Below, piece by piece: positions 22,006 to 33,106 of a stretch of DNA of 64,000 nt; within the stretch, counting starts at the first letter, position 1; the number at the start of each line of letters is the position of its first letter. The notes beneath the pieces are model-generated. The model worked only from the letters and a program-made list of their open reading frames with translations. It did no database searches and was not told the origin of the DNA. Source of the DNA: Cystobasidiopsis lactophilus (Eukaryota > Basidiomycota > Agaricostilbomycetes > Agaricostilbales > Chionosphaeraceae); assembly GCA_001599975.1 (NCBI GenBank), contig BCIO01000004.1, positions 719,434 through 783,433 of the forward strand. The letters are read 5' to 3'. The position numbers were made by a program, and so were the translations under genes.

Positions 22006-23730
22006 TCAAAACCTCGAGCCGGGTTCAGCGACGACCGCAGCTGCCATGAGCTGAGGCTGGCCCCTGTCACTCTCGTCCGCGTACACCCTTTCAAATCCTG
22101 TCCAGTCGTTGTAGCAGAAGTCGGGATCTTTGGGGAAAGGCCCATAAAACCTCGGTCGATCTGCAGGTATCATCAGCACAGCAGAGGGAGCGCCACCTGA
22201 ATGCATGCACTCACAGTAACGGTAAAAAGGCATCTTGCTCTTGAGGCGTTCGACCAAGTCGGGGTTGGAAGTGAAGTAGCGGCCGAAAGCCACCGCATCC
22301 TGACGGCGACGAGTAAGCTGCTGCCAGAACAGGGGTAGAAAAAGGTCTCACATGTTCACCCTTGGTGATGCCATCGAATGCATTGTCCCACGTGTAACCA
22401 CCAGCGACAATGACCTTGGTGGGGGCCAAGACGGCGTCCTTGAATGGGCGCAGGGTCACTTCGTCCAAGCCGGTCTCGCCGAGCATTGCGAGCTTGTCCG
22501 TTTCGTTGACGATCTCGTCGAACCTCGGTTCCAAGAGGTGACTGCGTGGCAGGTCTGGGTGAGCCGAAGCCTCAATAAAGGAGAGATTACACACATGTAG
22601 GCAATGCCCATCTTCGAGAGCTCGCGGCACATGTAGACCCATTGCTCGACGCGCTCAGTGCCACGGCATTCGTTCATCATACCGAAAGGGGCCAATCTGA
22701 CGCCCACACGCTGAGGGCCAACGGCGTCGCAAAGAGCCTTCGTGAGCTCGAGAGTGAATCGGGAGCGGTTCTCGATGGAGCCGGAGTACTCGTCTTGCCG
22801 AAGGTTGATGTTGGAATGGTGAAACTGGTCGGGAAGGTAGCTGCGGATGGTTGAGACTTGGCTAAGAAGGCTCCGATCGATTGTCGCTCACCCATTTGCC
22901 GAGTGCGTCTCACTGTTTTGACTTTGCATGAGCTCTCGACACCAGTGGCGACAACGCGGAGCTCACATGGCATCGCATCCTGCGCGAATGCAGTTCTTGG
23001 CCGCCTGGACATATTCTTCGATAATCTCCTTGATCTCCGAAATGGAGACTGTGCGAGGAGTTTGCCATTCGGAGATGAGGCGCTTGTCGGTGATTGGCAG
23101 GTCCCACGACGATCTGGGAGGCTCGTAATCGACGTCTGGAACTTTGCGAGCAGCTCTGCCTTGATCCCAGAGCTGGCCTACGAAGAAGCCGCCTTTCTCG
23201 TGGACAGCCGCCGCCACCTTCGCGAAGCCTTCGACTTGCTCCTCTGTGTAGATGCCGGAGCCGCCGTTCATAAAGCCCGATTTGGGCGAGCAGGGAATCG
23301 CATCTGATATCAGAAGGCCTCCGGGCGTGGTCTGTCGAAGGTAGAGCGGAGGTCAGCGCAACACAAGATCCGGTGGCGTAGGCTTGAAATCGGCCTTACC
23401 CTATCCGCATAGTGCTTGGCCATCAGGTCATTTGCATAGAAAGCTGAGCAGCAAAGAAATCAACAGGGCAAGCACTTGAAGGCGGACATAAGCGGCCTCA
23501 CTTCCGGGATGCTTTTCGGAAGGAGTAGCTCTGTTTCTAGTCATCGGAGCCAGCAAGATCCGGTGTTGTAAGTGCATATCTGCTTGAAGCATCAGCCTGT
23601 ACACAGACCAACACCGGGGGAGACGAACCGCCTGCCGAAACCAATCAGCTCTCTTTTCCTTTCTCCGCCAATTGGCTCCAATCGACCACTCACCAACTTG
23701 CAGAGGACTGAATAATGTTGGGCCTGTCAT
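22006..23730 (-). CDS. Old Yellow Enzyme-type flavin oxidoreductase
   Basis: FMN-dependent NAD(P)H:ene reductase family. The N-terminus reads MTGPTLFSPLQV, then QHRILLAPMTRNRATP, SGIYTEEQVEGFAKV with VHEKGGFFVGQLWDQGR, the QFHHSNINLRQDEYSGSIEN loop, RFTLELTKAL, KVIVAGGYTWDNA, VAFGRYFTSNPDL and FYGPFPKDPDFCYNDW. These are all signature positions of the yeast OYE/OPR group. Introns are many; I could not resolve the exon around 22880-22975 that should carry the His-x-x-Asn/His-x-Tyr active-site motif: the best reading gives a diverged sequence. Paired divergently with the second PuuE-like gene, it may reduce an unsaturated ring before hydrolysis. No targeting signal. Confidence 0.87.
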
Positions 23731-23966
23731 GCTGATGTTGCTGTACTGCCACACAAAGGTGCCACTGGACAGTGGAGTTACGACCGCTGCGAGTCGCTTG
23801 CCAGGGCCGGCCATGAGGATTTTGCCGCGAGATAGGCCCAACTTGTCTTTAGGCAATGGCGGCACCTATTTCCGACTGCCATTATTCATTGCCGCAAGAC
23901 TGAGAGCGTTTGCGCTTCCTTCTTGTCCCTCTTCACACATCTGCACATCGCGCACCACTTCCAACC
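23731..23966. promoter_or_regulatory. Bidirectional promoter: OYE / PuuE-like copy 2
   Basis: A 236-base spacer between two divergent start codons. It contains CGG-N9-CCG (CGG at about 23857), the same spacing as one pair in the MFS/AAAP promoter. Confidence 0.45.
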
Positions 23967-25589
23967 ATGGTTAAATCTGACCCCAACGCCATCTCGCTCA
24001 AATACGAAATCAAGTCGGAAAAATACCATGTAAGAGACCCAGAGAGCGATGCCGAAAGGGATCCGCGCTGAAATCCAAGCCAGGATTACATCCCTCCCCG
24101 CGACTTCGTCGGCTATGGCTTGAAGTCGCCTGCCAACCCTTGGCCCAACAATGCCAAGATCTGGGTCTCTTTCGTCCTCAACCTCGAAGAGGGTGGCGAA
24201 TTGACCCCGTGGAACGGCGATGCGGCCAGCGAGACCAGTTTGCACGAGCTCTGCATGCACCGAAAGGCTGTCAACAAGCGTGATCCCGTTGTAGAGAGCT
24301 TGGTGGGTACTCTTTCACCGGCTCTCCTTGCCTTTTGATGGGGGGAGTGGGTCGGCGCACGGACTTGATCTGACCTTATGCCGAATGGCCAGTTCGAATA
24401 TGGAATCCGTCAAGGTCTCCCTCGTATGCTGCGCGCTTTCAAGAAGCACAATGTCACCTTTTCCATCTGGGCCATTGGTCGCTCCTTGGAAGTCAACGCC
24501 GACCACATGGCCAAGACCCTGGTCGAGGAGGGCCATGAGGTCAGTTCTGTGCTTTCGTTGCTGAAACGGCACTCATTGTCAGTCACAGATTGCTGACCAC
24601 GGCAACCGATGGAAGAACGCCATCTTCTCTGGCCCTGACGAAGATGCCGAGAACATCCGCAAAGGCATCAAGCGCCTCCAAGATGCCAGTGGCAAGAAGG
24701 ATGTCCCGGCCGGCTGGTTCATCGCCTTGCGCTATCTCTCTCACATGCACACCCGTGCCAGCGTCCAGAAGGAAATGGGCGTCCCCCTCCTCTACAACTC
24801 GGACTGCTACCAAGGCGATCTTCCTTTCTACATCCCCAACCCTTTGACCCTGGATGGCGACAAGGATGATGGCATGCTCATGATCCCTGTGTGTCCTGAC
24901 TGCTCTCGATAACTGGGAGCCTAACTGACACCGTGCTTGAACAGTACTCCCTGATCAACAACGACTAGTGAGTCTCGTCCACAGCCTCGGTCCCCTAGTT
25001 CCCTGTTCTCACGCAGTTCTACAGTGCCTTCATCCGCCCTCAGTCCAACAGCTTTTCCACTTCCCAGCACTACCTGGACCTCTTGATGGGCGACTTCGAA
25101 ACCCTCTACGCGTAAGCGCTTCCTTCTCGCCCGGCTAGCCGTTCGCATACTCAGCTTGACGATGTGGCAATTTCAGTGAGGGAGAGGCCGGAGCCCCCAA
25201 GATGCTCACTGTCGCCATGCACGCTCGTGTTTTGGGCAAGCCCGGCCGTGTCCGAGCCTTGCAAAAGTTCTTGGCCCACATCACGTCCCGACCGGATGTG
25301 TGCGTTATCGTGAGCACTCCTTGACTCAACTTGGAGAATCTAGGATTGAAAAGGCCGTTGCTCCATTTGCAACAGAACCGTGACGAGGTGAGTCGAGCAG
25401 GCCCTTGTGTTCTGCTAAAGCCAAGTGCTCAACAATCGTTCTCCTCAGATGGCCAAGCACTGGAGGACCAACATGCCTTATGAGAAGGTTGGCCCAACCC
25501 ACGAGGTGAGTCCCCCGGTCGATTGCAAAAGAGCGCCCCCGGGGCATTCCTAATTTTCCTTTCTACAGTACATCCACAAGTACGAGTAG
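23967..25589 (+). CDS. PuuE-like polysaccharide-deacetylase-fold cyclic amidohydrolase, copy 2
   Basis: Ten exons (23967-24029, 24084-24302, 24393-24539, 24589-24888, 24945-24967, 25025-25111, 25177-25309, 25376-25387, 25449-25505, 25569-25589) encode 353 residues. Motifs: DYIPPRDFVGYGLKSPANPW, LNLEEGGEL, FEYGIRQGLPRML, the metal/active-site segment GHEIADHGNRW, the GWFIALR loop, YNSDCYQGDLPFY, MIPYSLINNDY and the family-typical KMLTVAMHARVLGKPGRV then NRDEMAKHW. The close parallels to bacterial PuuE allantoinase (HGWRW, LPYW, LHCRLVGRPGR, RRxDIARHW) place it with cyclic amidohydrolases rather than chitin deacetylases; there is no signal peptide. Exon 8 is a 12-nt microexon. The intron after NRDE matches the position in copy 1 (RRDE). 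Confidence 0.87.
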
Positions 25590-25929
25590 AAGAGAATATC
25601 TGGTAACATTCACAAGGGCGAAGCAGTTGTGTTGGCCACTGCACGTATGGGCTTAGATTGCGCGTTGGTGGATTCGGGATCTTTTCGCCACCATCTTCCG
25701 TTAGCGCCTGTGGCCACGCCGATGCCTTGAGGAAAACGGCTAAAGAGCCGTAAGAATGAGCTAGTAATTTCGGCGAGATTGGGTCGACAGTTGGCAGAAG
25801 CGCCAGACCGACGACTCGACGATAACAAATTGAAGATAAGCTGTTCAATCAGTGAGCCTGCCTGAGAGACCGCCCCTTTTAAGCATTGAACGGCATCAAT
25901 CGATGGTGCTCTGGATGAACGGGACCACC
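25590..25929. other. Intergenic region, 340 b
   Basis: Contains the 3' end of the second PuuE-like gene and the promoter of the transcription-factor gene. No further gene seen. Confidence 0.5.
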
Positions 25930-28657
25930 ATGGACTTCAACCAATTCAACAACGCGTTTGCCACCCCACTCGAAACTCTTCAGCAACCGGCCGCGACGAA
26001 TGAGCCCGTCCAAAAGAAGAGTCGCGGGAGTGTTGCGTGCAGGTCAGTAGGGCATTCATTATCCCAAAATATCCAAGATTGACAAGCGATGGCACCAGGA
26101 AATGTCGGCGAAGCAGGACAAAGTGTGTGCCCACGAACAAGACCTCGCCGACCTCGGAGGCATGTGTATCGTGCTCGGCTGCCTCCATCCCTTGCGAGTG
26201 GTCAGCAAAAGGCAGCTCGCACGTCGACCGGGCACCTCGAGGGCTACGCAAGCGCGCCAAGCGTTCCACTACCGACCAGAGCCTGACCTCGACTCTGAGC
26301 GCTAGCACCAACTCGGTCCCGCCGACTGTCATCAGCACGGCCAGCAGCGAAGAGCAACGGCCACAACTGCACATGACAGAAGACATTCACATCCCTACGT
26401 TCGCTTCTGACTCTGGCTCGGGCAGCCTCTCGCCAGTCTTTATCTCTGGCGCACAACCAGACTCGCCCTTGCACGCCGAGGCCTACCCCAACTTCTTCAC
26501 CTCCCAAGTCAATGGGTCCATGTCGCATCCACAACCTGTCGTGGCTTTTGATCCAATGCCAACGCACCAAGAGATCATCGACGGTGCCGAAGTGTTCTTC
26601 ATCTCTACCTATCAACTCTGTAAGCCCTCGAACCAATTTTTGCTAAGCCAACTCCGTTACATCTCACTCACACGCTGAGCAGCCCCCATTCACGAGCCAA
26701 CCTTTATCCACCGCGTCCGAACTCGACTAGACACCATCCCAAAGTTTCTGCTCAACGCGGTTCTAGCCGTGTCTAGTCGTTTCACTCCCAGCCTAATCGC
26801 TCGTTTCGGCGGCAGGCAGAATGCGGTGGACTACTTCGAGCGGAAGGCGCACGAACTCATGCCCGAAGCCCTTTGCTCGCCGAGCGTTGAGACAGTCCAA
26901 GCTTTGTATCTGATGGCCAGCTGCGACTTCTCCAAGTAGGCACTTTCACTGTTGATCTTCTGTGCTTGTTCTTACTCAGCCCACCTGGCCTCTACAGCGC
27001 CCGGGGTTATCGGTCGGGCATGTTGCTCAGTCTGGGTCAACGCATGGCCGAGATGCTGGACCTCAGCAAAGAGACGCCGGAGCGTTTGGCCGGCCTGTCC
27101 GACATTGAGATCGAGACCAGACGGCGGACTTGGTGGTACGCTCAGTCCGGTGCGCCGAGAAGACCGTCAGCTGCTGAACCCGCTTGATGTAGGCACCTCG
27201 CCATGGACAACAGTCATATCTTGCACCACACGAGCGACGGACCTCCTTCCAAGGCTTTCCTGATTCAAGGTGGCTCTCGTTTCTTGACTTGCGATGGATA
27301 GCAGCAGCTGACGCGTATGCTTTCGGCCAACTCAGAGGCGACCATCCCGCTCCCTTCTACCGAGACCGACTTCGCATTCGGTGAACTCTCGCCGCCTTGC
27401 CACTTTCCCTGGAAAGCCGCCAACCAAACAGTCACGCCCAATCAACGTCTTCGTCTTGGTGGCGCTTGGCTGATCGTCAGTTGCATCTGGTCCTACGCAT
27501 CGAGTTGCTTGGTCAAGTCGCAAAAAGTGCGCCACATTCAACCCTGGGAGCCGGGTTCGTCGCTGTGCGTTGTCGGCAAGGATTTGCAAACTTGGCTCTC
27601 GTGGTTGGGCGGTTCGCAAAAGTGTTAGTTCAACTCCCGCTTGGGGTCTCTTCTTGTCAGTGACTAAGCACTGATATCTGCTCGCACAGGGAGTCAACCA
27701 ACACTGCTTGCATATAAGCGCAAGAACCTGGAGATCGCCTACTGCACGTTGTTCACCACCTTCCATGTCACGCAGTTGGCACTACGTCGTCAGGTACGTC
27801 GAAGGCACAGTCTGCCATCTGCCTTCTCTGAATGTTGTTGCAGTACCTACCGGTCATGATCAAATCCCTCGAGCCGGGAGCGGCAACAGATGCCTCTATG
27901 CACGAAGGCCACATGCCACCTCGCGGCCGCAAATATTGGTCAGAGATGTCGGAACAACTGTGTCGCGCCGCTTTCGACATCATCGAGATCATGCAGAGTC
28001 TCGAGGAAGTCAGGCCCACGTTGACTGGCACCCACGCCCTGTTGGGCTTCAGCATCTACCTTGCCGGCAGTCAGCTCGCCTATTTGTGCCTCTGCCCTTA
28101 CTTGTCTCCATCTAGAGCAGCCGACGCCCCGGCCGCAGTCGCCACTGCGCTCAAGATGTTGTCGGACTTCAGCACCCTGTACAAGATGGGCCACATTTGG
28201 AGCCAGCAGCTGGGCCTCATGGCATCCGTTTCTGGAGCAGCCAGCGCCCAGCAATTCGCACAGAACGAGCTCGACCAGCAACGCGAGCATGGCATCTACC
28301 GGCAATTCAGAGATGAAGAGGTGACCAACTCGCGGCCCGACCTGGGCAACATCCTCAACTTTGCTTCCCATGGCATGCTCAATCCCACCTCTACCCTTCG
28401 CAACAACTCGGTCGTCTCCTTTGGCTCGACCGAGAACCACAGCCCGCCCCAGGAGCCTCCTGAGAGCAGCGAATTCTTCTCGCCCTTCACCCCACAGTCC
28501 CTTGACCTCTTGGACCGGATGGAAGCCTTAGACCGTACGTTCTCGTCAACTTGTCTTCCCGTTCTCGGCTCACGGCACGTCCGGCCGTCCAGGCTTCGAG
28601 ATCGATCTTTCTGCTTTCTTGGCCGCCGACCTCTCGATTTTGCCAAATCCATCCTAG
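25930..28657 (+). CDS. Zn2Cys6 fungal-specific transcription factor
   Basis: Nuclear regulator. The binuclear zinc cluster spans the first intron (26043-26098): CRKCRRSRTKC then ACVSCSAASIPC, giving Cys-x2-Cys-x6-Cys...Cys-x2-Cys-x6-Cys, followed by basic residues RGLRKRAKR. The middle has a fungal-specific TF domain: FIHRVRTRLDTIPKFLL, VETVQALYLMASCDFS, a ...RRRTWW motif and several helical segments, with a Ser/Pro-rich tail ending LSILPNPS. The ATG at 25930 has a strong CCACCATGG context; in-frame ATGs at 25903 and 25915 are alternatives. Some middle introns (27140-27320, 27625-27690, 27795-27842) are approximate. It ends the catabolic-looking cluster and is the obvious candidate for its regulator. 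Confidence 0.87.
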
Positions 28658-28813
28658 ATTTATTCTCTGTATTACTACGTGTTGTTGTGGATAGCTAGAC
28701 GACGCGCCCGGGTGGGGCCCGGGCGTGCCCCAAATGACATCAGAGATGGAGCCTGAGGCTCCGCCTTTCACTGAACCTTTTTCGCCATCTTGCTCGCAAA
28801 CCAAACAAAGATC

Positions 28814-30346
28814 ATGAGAGCTGCACACAGAGCTTCTTCCCTCGCGAGAGCTTCCACTCGCACCGTCCAGCGTCGCTGCGGCCATCGCTTTCAGAGCACT
28901 TCTTCTCCAACCCAGCAAGTCGTCAGTTTTGCCCCATGTCACTCTTTTTTTGCACACGTTTTTGACTGCTATTTGTCCATAGTCGAGCTCACATGTTGGT
29001 GCGGGCCTCGCTGGTGGCGCCGCCGTCTTGGTTGGTGGCTACGTTTGGTACAGGATGTCTGGCAAGCCTCTCTACTTTGCGACTTTCTCCTTCTTGGACC
29101 CTCGAATTAACCTTGTTACAAACAGGCACTAAGAAGGTCGTCGACTCCGCCCACTCTGCCATCACTTCAGCGGGTCAGGTCAAGGACAAGCTCGTCGAAG
29201 GCACTCCGTCATTGGCCTCCGCTCTCGGCTTTTTGCGGTCGACGGCGAAAAGCTACGCCGCTGCCATTCCAGGCGCGGCTGGCTTGATCGACCACAGCTT
29301 TGATCGCTTGGAAGATCTGGCCGAAACCCACGGCGACCAAGTCAAGCAAATCGTGATGGACGCCTACGAGGAGGCGCAGAAATCGCTCAAGTCGCTTGAA
29401 GGCAAAGATCCCAGCGAAGCCGTTCTCAAGGTCATTAACGAAACCGTCGGCAAGCTGAACGACCTGGCGTCCAAGGTCGACAAAGATTTCATCTCGCCCT
29501 TCCTTGAGAAGAACCCCGAAGTGAAGAAGGCCCTGGAGAGCTCCCAGGATCAAATCCAACAGATCGTGAAGACCCAAGGGCCCGAGGCTAAGCGCATCAA
29601 GGACGATACCTACAAGCAGCTCGCTTCATTGGTGGCAGCGGGCGTTACCGGCGACAGCCTCGCCAAAGCCGTCCAGCTAATCCGCCAAAAGTCGGAGGAG
29701 ATCACCAAATTGGCGGGCAGCACTGGCTCGCAAGCGTATGAGCTGGCACAGAAGAACGCTGGACCGATGCTCCAGAAGCTGCCGGACGTCCAAAAGTTGC
29801 TCGACGAGCAGCTACCCAAGGTCGAGGGTGTGATTGGCGAGGATGGCGTGAAGCAGATCAAAGTAAGTTCGACTTTATATATGCCAACTTTCCTGGTCTC
29901 GTAGCTGACCCACGTCCTTCACAGCAAATGTACGAGAAGCTGGCAGACTTGGCCAAGGACGCAAAGAACAAGGATGGTAGGCTTGTTCATTCATCTGAGC
30001 GCTTTACAGTCTTTAAAGTGAGGCTCGAGTCACTGCAGCCAAACAACTTGCAAAGGAGGCGGAGAAGATTGTCAACGACAGCATCTCGGCAGCCAAGTCG
30101 GCTGGCTCTGGTGCTCAAAAGACCGCCTTGGACTACCTGCAAGCCCTGCCTGGCCTTAAAGACTTGCCAGCGTTGAAGGACTTGAAGGAGGTGGCTGAGA
30201 AGCACGGCGACGAGGCGCAAAAGCTGTACGACGCCACGTACGAGGACATCAAGAAGATCCTGGCCAAGCGGGCGGAAGAGGCCAAGAAGCTCGGCGAGTC
30301 GGCCAAGGAGGAGACCAAGGAGAAGGCCAAGAAGAGCTCCAAGTAA
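28814..30346 (+). CDS. Mitochondrial helical repeat protein, LEA/apolipoprotein-like
   Basis: Five exons (28814-28921, 28983-29061, 29126-29862, 29925-29976, 30039-30346). The N-terminus MRAAHRASSLARASTRTVQR is a typical mitochondrial presequence; a Gly/Ala/Val membrane segment follows (VGAGLAGGAAVLVGGYVWYR). The remaining ~360 residues are almost all amphipathic helix, Ala/Lys/Glu/Asp-rich, with loose repeats (for example KVVDSAHSAITSAGQVKDKL; DAYEEAQKSLKSLEGKDPS; AKRAEEAKKLGESAKEE), as in LEA group 3 and apolipoprotein-like proteins. A membrane-tethered stress or cristae protein is plausible; function unproven. The second intron uses a GC donor (G|GCAAGC), because no GT donor keeps the frame. 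Confidence 0.72.
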
Positions 30347-30623
30347 AGAGCACGGCGTACACTTTGCATTCAACCATCATACACACGCATCATTTTCTCT
30401 CGCTCAAATCTCAAAAGTGGGGAGGGGAGACTTGTTTTTAAAGCACGAAAAAAAGATAGCCTTGCATTTCGAATATATCAAATCCCAAATGGCAAATCCC
30501 ATCTTCCTTCTGCTTTCCCTCTCTTTGAAAACCCATGGTTAAATTAGTTTGGTTGTTCCGCACACGCTCCGGAAGCGGGATGAAAGTCGAATTGGCGTGT
30601 AGATTTTGAGAGTGTTGAGTGGT

Positions 30624-33106
30624 TTAGGAGTTGATGCGGAAGGCCCAGTCGTTGAAGTAGGCGTGCTCGTCCTTGGTCGCGCGCCACTTGTCGGCCGACC
30701 CTCCAAAGAAGGTCATGGCCACGATGCCGGTGAAGCCATAAGGCCTGTTGGGGTTTCTCTGTGCATCCGAGCCGACAGCCGTAGAAGTGGCGACCGGGGC
30801 GGTGGAGGTCTTGGCGGTGGAAGAGGCCTTGGAAGAAGCGACCGAGGAAGAAGTGACGGTAGCGATGACGACGTTGGTCGTCGTTTGGGTGACCTCTTGA
30901 GTAGAAGTGACGGTGGTGCGCGCCGTTTGGGTGGTGTCAAGCACGGTGGACGAGGTGACAAAGGCCGTTTTGGTCGTGGTGGTGGTGGGCGCACGCTTGG
31001 CCAAGACCGCTGAAGGCGAGGGAGCGACGGTCTGGGTCGAGGTCTTGTACACAGTGACCAGGACGTTCGAGGGCTGGGTGATGGTGGCCGTGGACGTGAT
31101 GAGGTTCAAGTTGGTCGAGGTGTGCGTGCGGACCAGGGTCTTGGTGCGCGTCTTGACGACGTAGCCCGAGATGGTGGGGTTGACCAGCTTGATGGCGCCG
31201 TTCTCGTAGATCTTGTGGTCCGGCAGGGAAGCGGCGCAGGTGGAGGCGGCAGCGAAGGGGTTGAGGCCGGGCACGAGGGCGGGGAGGACGCCCTGGAAGC
31301 CAGTGTTGGGGACCGAGTCGAAGAGGAGCTGTCGGTTGACAGCCTTGACTCCGCCGCCCTTGACAGTGTCAACCTTGGTGTTGCGGAAGTAGGTCTGGTT
31401 ATTGGAGATGACCAAGTTGCCATTGACCCTGTTGATTTTGGAATCAGGAGCCATTCACTTGAGGCTGTGGCATGGAAAATGACTAACCAAATGTTAAAGC
31501 CGCCATCGGGGACACCGGGGGTGTTCATCCACACGTCCTGGCGGATGTGGGTCCAGGCGCCCTTGGCAAAGGTGAACGAGCCGCGGCCGACCGACATGCC
31601 GTCGGCGGTGGAGCAGTAGGTGAGGGGAGGGGTGGTGCAGAGCGAGGTGGTTTGTTTCTCGCGAGGGGCGTAGAGGTAGAGCTCGCCCATGCCGCCAGTG
31701 CGCCACATCATGCGGGTCGAGAAGCAATCTTCAGCTGCAGCGCCGCCCGACTGTGCATGAAAACCGAAATCACATCAGTAACTTGGAAAGGCTGATAGTG
31801 TGGGCCAAGGAACGCACGCAAGCGGAGTGGCCAGCGTAGAGACCGGGCAGCTTGCCACCCAAGACGAAGTCAAAGTCAGGGGGGAAGAAGACGGAGTATT
31901 CCAAAGTGACGTTGTAAGCGTTGCTAGCGTCCACTGTTCGAGAACCCAACTGGAATCAGCACCTTGTCCTAAGACTGATAGTGAGGAGGCAAACGAACCT
32001 GGCGCGGCGTAGAAGTTGTAACCGCCCAAGGGGGTGTTGCTCGGGGTTAGCGAGTTCTTGGGGTAAGACGCGCGAATGGCCGATCCGTTGTTGAGCAGGG
32101 AGTAGCCCTTGAGGCCAGCGGCGGACTTTTCGGCCTTGGGGACGGCTTGGACGATTTGGGTGATGGCCTTGTTCCAGCCCCAGGAGCCCTTGAGGAGCTT
32201 CATCAGGCTGTCGATGGAGGTGTAGGTCGAGGAGTAAGGGACCGAGACCGAAGCCAGAGCGCCGCCAGTCTTCGAAGGTTGAACCGCCGAGGATGAAGCC
32301 GAGGACGACGACGAGGGGAAGACGATGGAGAAGGACGAAGGCAAGTCCGAGTCCATGGAAGTCGGGGCCGAGGACGAGGCGGAGGCAGAGAAGACTGCGC
32401 TGGAGCCGGACACCGAGGCGGTCGGGGCAACAAAGCTCGACGAGGCAGTCACAGAGGTGGGGGCAAGACTCGACTCCAAGTCGTCGGTGCTGCTGCTGCT
32501 GCTCGAGGCCTCTTGGGACATGATCGAAGACGGGGCAGCGGACGACGAGGCAGCAGCAGATGAGGCAACAGCGGACGACGACGAGGAGGAGATCAAAGGG
32601 CTTGACATGGACGCGGAAGAGGTAATGGCAGTAGTGGCACTCGCTTTGGTCGTCGTGGTAGTCTTCTTGGTCGTCGCGGCCTTGGTGGTGGTCGTTTTCT
32701 TGGTAGAGGTCGAAGTGGAGGTGGCGGGCGCGCGGGTGGAGACGTTGTTGACCGGCTTCCAGGTGGACGTGTTGCGCAGCTTGTTGTTGCCTTCCTGGAT
32801 GCTGACCGTGTGCTTCGGGTTCAAGCCAGGGTCGACCGGGTCCGGGTTGGGGTCGTAAGGGATCTCGGACCGGGTGACCTTGGAGGCGGTGGCGGACGCC
32901 GAGCTGGAGGAGGAGACGACGACCGGGAAGCCGACGATGGAGGTCGAGAAGGTGGACGACTCAGTCTCGGTGGTCAAGGTGGAGGTGATGGACGCCAGCG
33001 AGGCGGAGGGGAAGTCGGGGAAGCCAGAGCCGATGGGCACCCATCTTCGTTGTTGTTGCTCGGAGGCGAGGACCAAGGGGAGGAGCATCAACAATTGGCC
33101 AATCAT
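30624..33106 (-). CDS. Secreted polysaccharide lyase family 14-like protein with Ser/Thr linkers
   Basis: Four exons (33106-31999, 31933-31818, 31750-31488, 31429-30624). Signal peptide MIGQLLMLLPLVLASE; then about 290 residues of Ser/Thr/Ala-rich, probably O-mannosylated stalk (poly-Ser and Thr-Lys runs), followed by a lyase domain: NVTLEYSVFFPPDFDFVLGG, KLPGLYAGHSAC, DCFSTRMMWRTGG, ELYLYAP, RGSFTFAKGAWTHIRQDVWM and GGFNIWVNG. PL14 enzymes cleave glucuronan or alginate-like chains. A second Ser/Thr-rich insert (roughly 31160-30790) separates this from the last domain strands FTGIVAMTFFGGSADKW and DEHAYFNDWAF. The start at 33106 was chosen because it begins the signal peptide. Extracellular or cell-wall location is expected. 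Confidence 0.82.

Noticed and set aside
32325-32858. Long acidic plus-strand frame with poly-Asp/Glu and poly-Val
   Set aside because: Antisense of the Ser/Thr-rich stalk of the PL14-like gene; its composition is a mirror of Ser codons.
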